The position numbers and the translations under genes were made by a program. This document shows positions 63,131 through 64,000 of a stretch of 64,000 bases of DNA, piece after piece. The notes beneath the pieces were generated by a model that was not told the origin of the DNA, made no database searches, and worked only from the letters and a program-made list of their open reading frames with translations. This DNA comes from DAIDKA01 sp036267975 (GTDB taxonomy: Bacteria > Pseudomonadota > Gammaproteobacteria > Steroidobacterales > Steroidobacteraceae): positions 1-64,000 of the forward strand of contig DATAVA010000018.1 of assembly GCA_036267975.1 (NCBI GenBank). Direction: 5' to 3'. Each line of letters begins with the position of its first letter. Position 1 is the first letter of the stretch.

Positions 63131-63208
63131 GGCAGCAACTTTACGGGTGACAATCCGGTAACAGAACGAATCATTGCTTCTGATGAGCTGCGTCGCGGTT
63201 ATGTACCT

Positions 63209-63237
63209 GGGTCGCGAACATGCCGCGCGGTTATAAT
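63209..63237 (+). promoter_or_regulatory. Probable cysB promoter
   Basis: A perfect -10 hexamer TATAAT lies at 63232-63237, 47 bp before the cysB ATG. The matching -35 region (63209-63214) is weak, as expected if activation or autoregulation is involved. The 154 bp between cysH and cysB is the likely CysB target region. Confidence 0.5.
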
Positions 63238-63284
63238 GGGGTGACCGGGACATTACGGAAGGGTCTGAAAGGGGACGGGTTCTC

Positions 63285-64000
63285 ATGAAGTTGCACCAGC
63301 TGCGCTATCTCGCGGCCGTGGCCCAGAGCGGACTTAACATAACGGCTGCCGCCCAGAAATTGCACACCTCCCAGCCGGGGGTCAGTAAGCAGATCAAGCT
63401 GCTCGAGGATGAGCTGGGTTTCCAGATCTTCACGCGTGAAGGCCGCAATCTCACACGCATCACCCCGGCCGGTCAGCAGGTCATCGAGCGGGCATTGCAG
63501 ATCCTCAAGGAGACCCAGGCCATCCGCGACCTGGCCACGGAGTTGCGTGATGAGGGTCGCGGCAGCCTGGCCATTGGCACCACCCATACGCAGGCGCGCT
63601 ACGTGCTGCCCGAAGTGATCCAGAAGTTTCGGGCCAGCTATCCGGATGTGCGCCTGAACCTTCACCAGGGCACTTCGGAACAGATCGCTGAAATGGTTGC
63701 GCAGGACCGGATCGATTGCGCCATCAACACCGGTTCTGAGCATCTGTTCGGGGATCTCACCCTGTTGCCGTGCTACCGCTGGCACCGCGTCATCGTGGTG
63801 CCGCGAAATCACCCGCTGGCCGAGGTCGCCAAGCCGACTTTGAAGCAGCTGGGCGCGTATCCGTTGATCACCTATACCTTCAGCTTCAGTGGTCCGTCCT
63901 CCCTGCACCAGGCTTTCACCAAGGCCGGGCTGACGCCCGATGTCGCCATCACGGCGCGCGATTCGGATGTGATCAAGACGTACGTGCGCCTCGGGCTCGG
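63285..64000 (+). CDS. cysB: LysR-family regulator CysB (cut by the window edge)
   Basis: N-terminal 238 residues of the sulfur-assimilation regulator CysB. The winged helix MKLHQLRYLAAVAQSGLNITAAAQKLHTSQPGVSKQIKLLE matches CysB closely, and the effector domain includes LAIGTTHTQARYVLP, the usual ligand-contact strand. It is divergent from cysH and would activate cysH-cysG-cysK in response to N-acetylserine. The 3' end lies outside. Confidence 0.94.
   Translation, partial: MKLHQLRYLAAVAQSGLNITAAAQKLHTSQPGVSKQIKLLEDELGFQIFTREGRNLTRITPAGQQVIERALQILKETQAIRDLATELRDEGRGSLAIGTTHTQARYVLPEVIQKFRASYPDVRLNLHQGTSEQIAEMVAQDRIDCAINTGSEHLFGDLTLLPCYRWHRVIVVPRNHPLAEVAKPTLKQLGAYPLITYTFSFSGPSSLHQAFTKAGLTPDVAITARDSDVIKTYVRLGL

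Noticed and set aside
63231..63908. 225-codon minus-strand open frame
   Set aside because: Antisense shadow of cysB.
1..64000. CRISPR arrays, tRNA, rRNA, insertion sequences, integrases
   Set aside because: Looked for by eye; no regularly spaced repeats, tRNA cloverleaf ends, transposase motifs or flanking terminal repeats were found. A covariance-model scan would be decisive for small RNAs.

Overview
This 64 kb window is GC-rich chromosomal DNA that is almost fully coding, with tightly packed operons in which many start and stop codons overlap. The gene set fits an aerobic, high-GC Proteobacterium: urease with an Urt urea ABC transporter, glycolate oxidase GlcDEF, a PqiABC paraquat-inducible system, an EmrAB-type pump with its own outer-membrane channel, an APS-reductase CysH beside CysG and CysB, MurJ and DUF748/AsmA. 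I favour a gammaproteobacterium of the Xanthomonadales/Nevskiales kind, but a betaproteobacterium cannot be excluded by eye. I see no rRNA, tRNA, CRISPR array, insertion sequence or integrase.

Region 0.4-18 kb is a complete urea locus. A leftward operon runs ureD-ureA-ureB-ureC-ureE-ureF-ureG, then a 1138-residue fusion of an NCS1-family transporter to a hybrid histidine kinase, then a LuxR-type response regulator, and ends with a NiCoT nickel permease. Divergent from it runs an outer-membrane channel gene followed by urtA-urtB-urtC-urtD-urtE. One 189 bp intergenic region separates the two halves and carries three ACGTC-type elements exactly 22 bp apart. Read as a whole, the locus would cover outer-membrane entry, high-affinity urea uptake, urea hydrolysis, nickel supply and a dedicated transporter-kinase sensory system. 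The fusion kinase carries an eight-cysteine module between its transporter and kinase parts and is the most interesting object here.

Region 18-26.6 kb is a looser patch of stress and envelope genes: Hsp20, an orphan Rieske protein behind a decayed-looking membrane gene, a SnoaL-like protein, several very small proteins, a lipoprotein lipase, a PRC-barrel protein, a catalase-like hemoprotein, an ABM-domain protein and a Vgb-like beta-propeller protein. Region 26.7-39.5 kb is mixed housekeeping and accessory material: a spinster-type MFS protein, MurJ, an orphan NodT-type outer-membrane factor, a phosphopantetheinyl transferase, a YjbR-like protein, an inositol-phosphatase-family enzyme, a histone H1-like basic protein, an RRM RNA-binding protein and an aldo/keto reductase. 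Within it, an empty 740 bp stretch contains an inverted pair of DnaA boxes, and a G-rich spacer contains an 11-G tract.

Region 39.5-50.4 kb holds glcDEF, an MBL hydrolase with a CDF metal exporter, an alpha/beta hydrolase, a PIG3-type quinone oxidoreductase and a large DUF748 protein. Region 50.5-58.8 kb holds a MarR-controlled emrAB-nodT efflux operon and pqiABC. Region 58.8-64 kb holds an assimilatory sulfur cluster (ferredoxin-NADP reductase, cysK, cysG, cysH) divergent from cysB, which is cut by the right edge. Starts, domains and motifs are read directly from the sequence; functions rest on family resemblance recognised by eye, without database searches.
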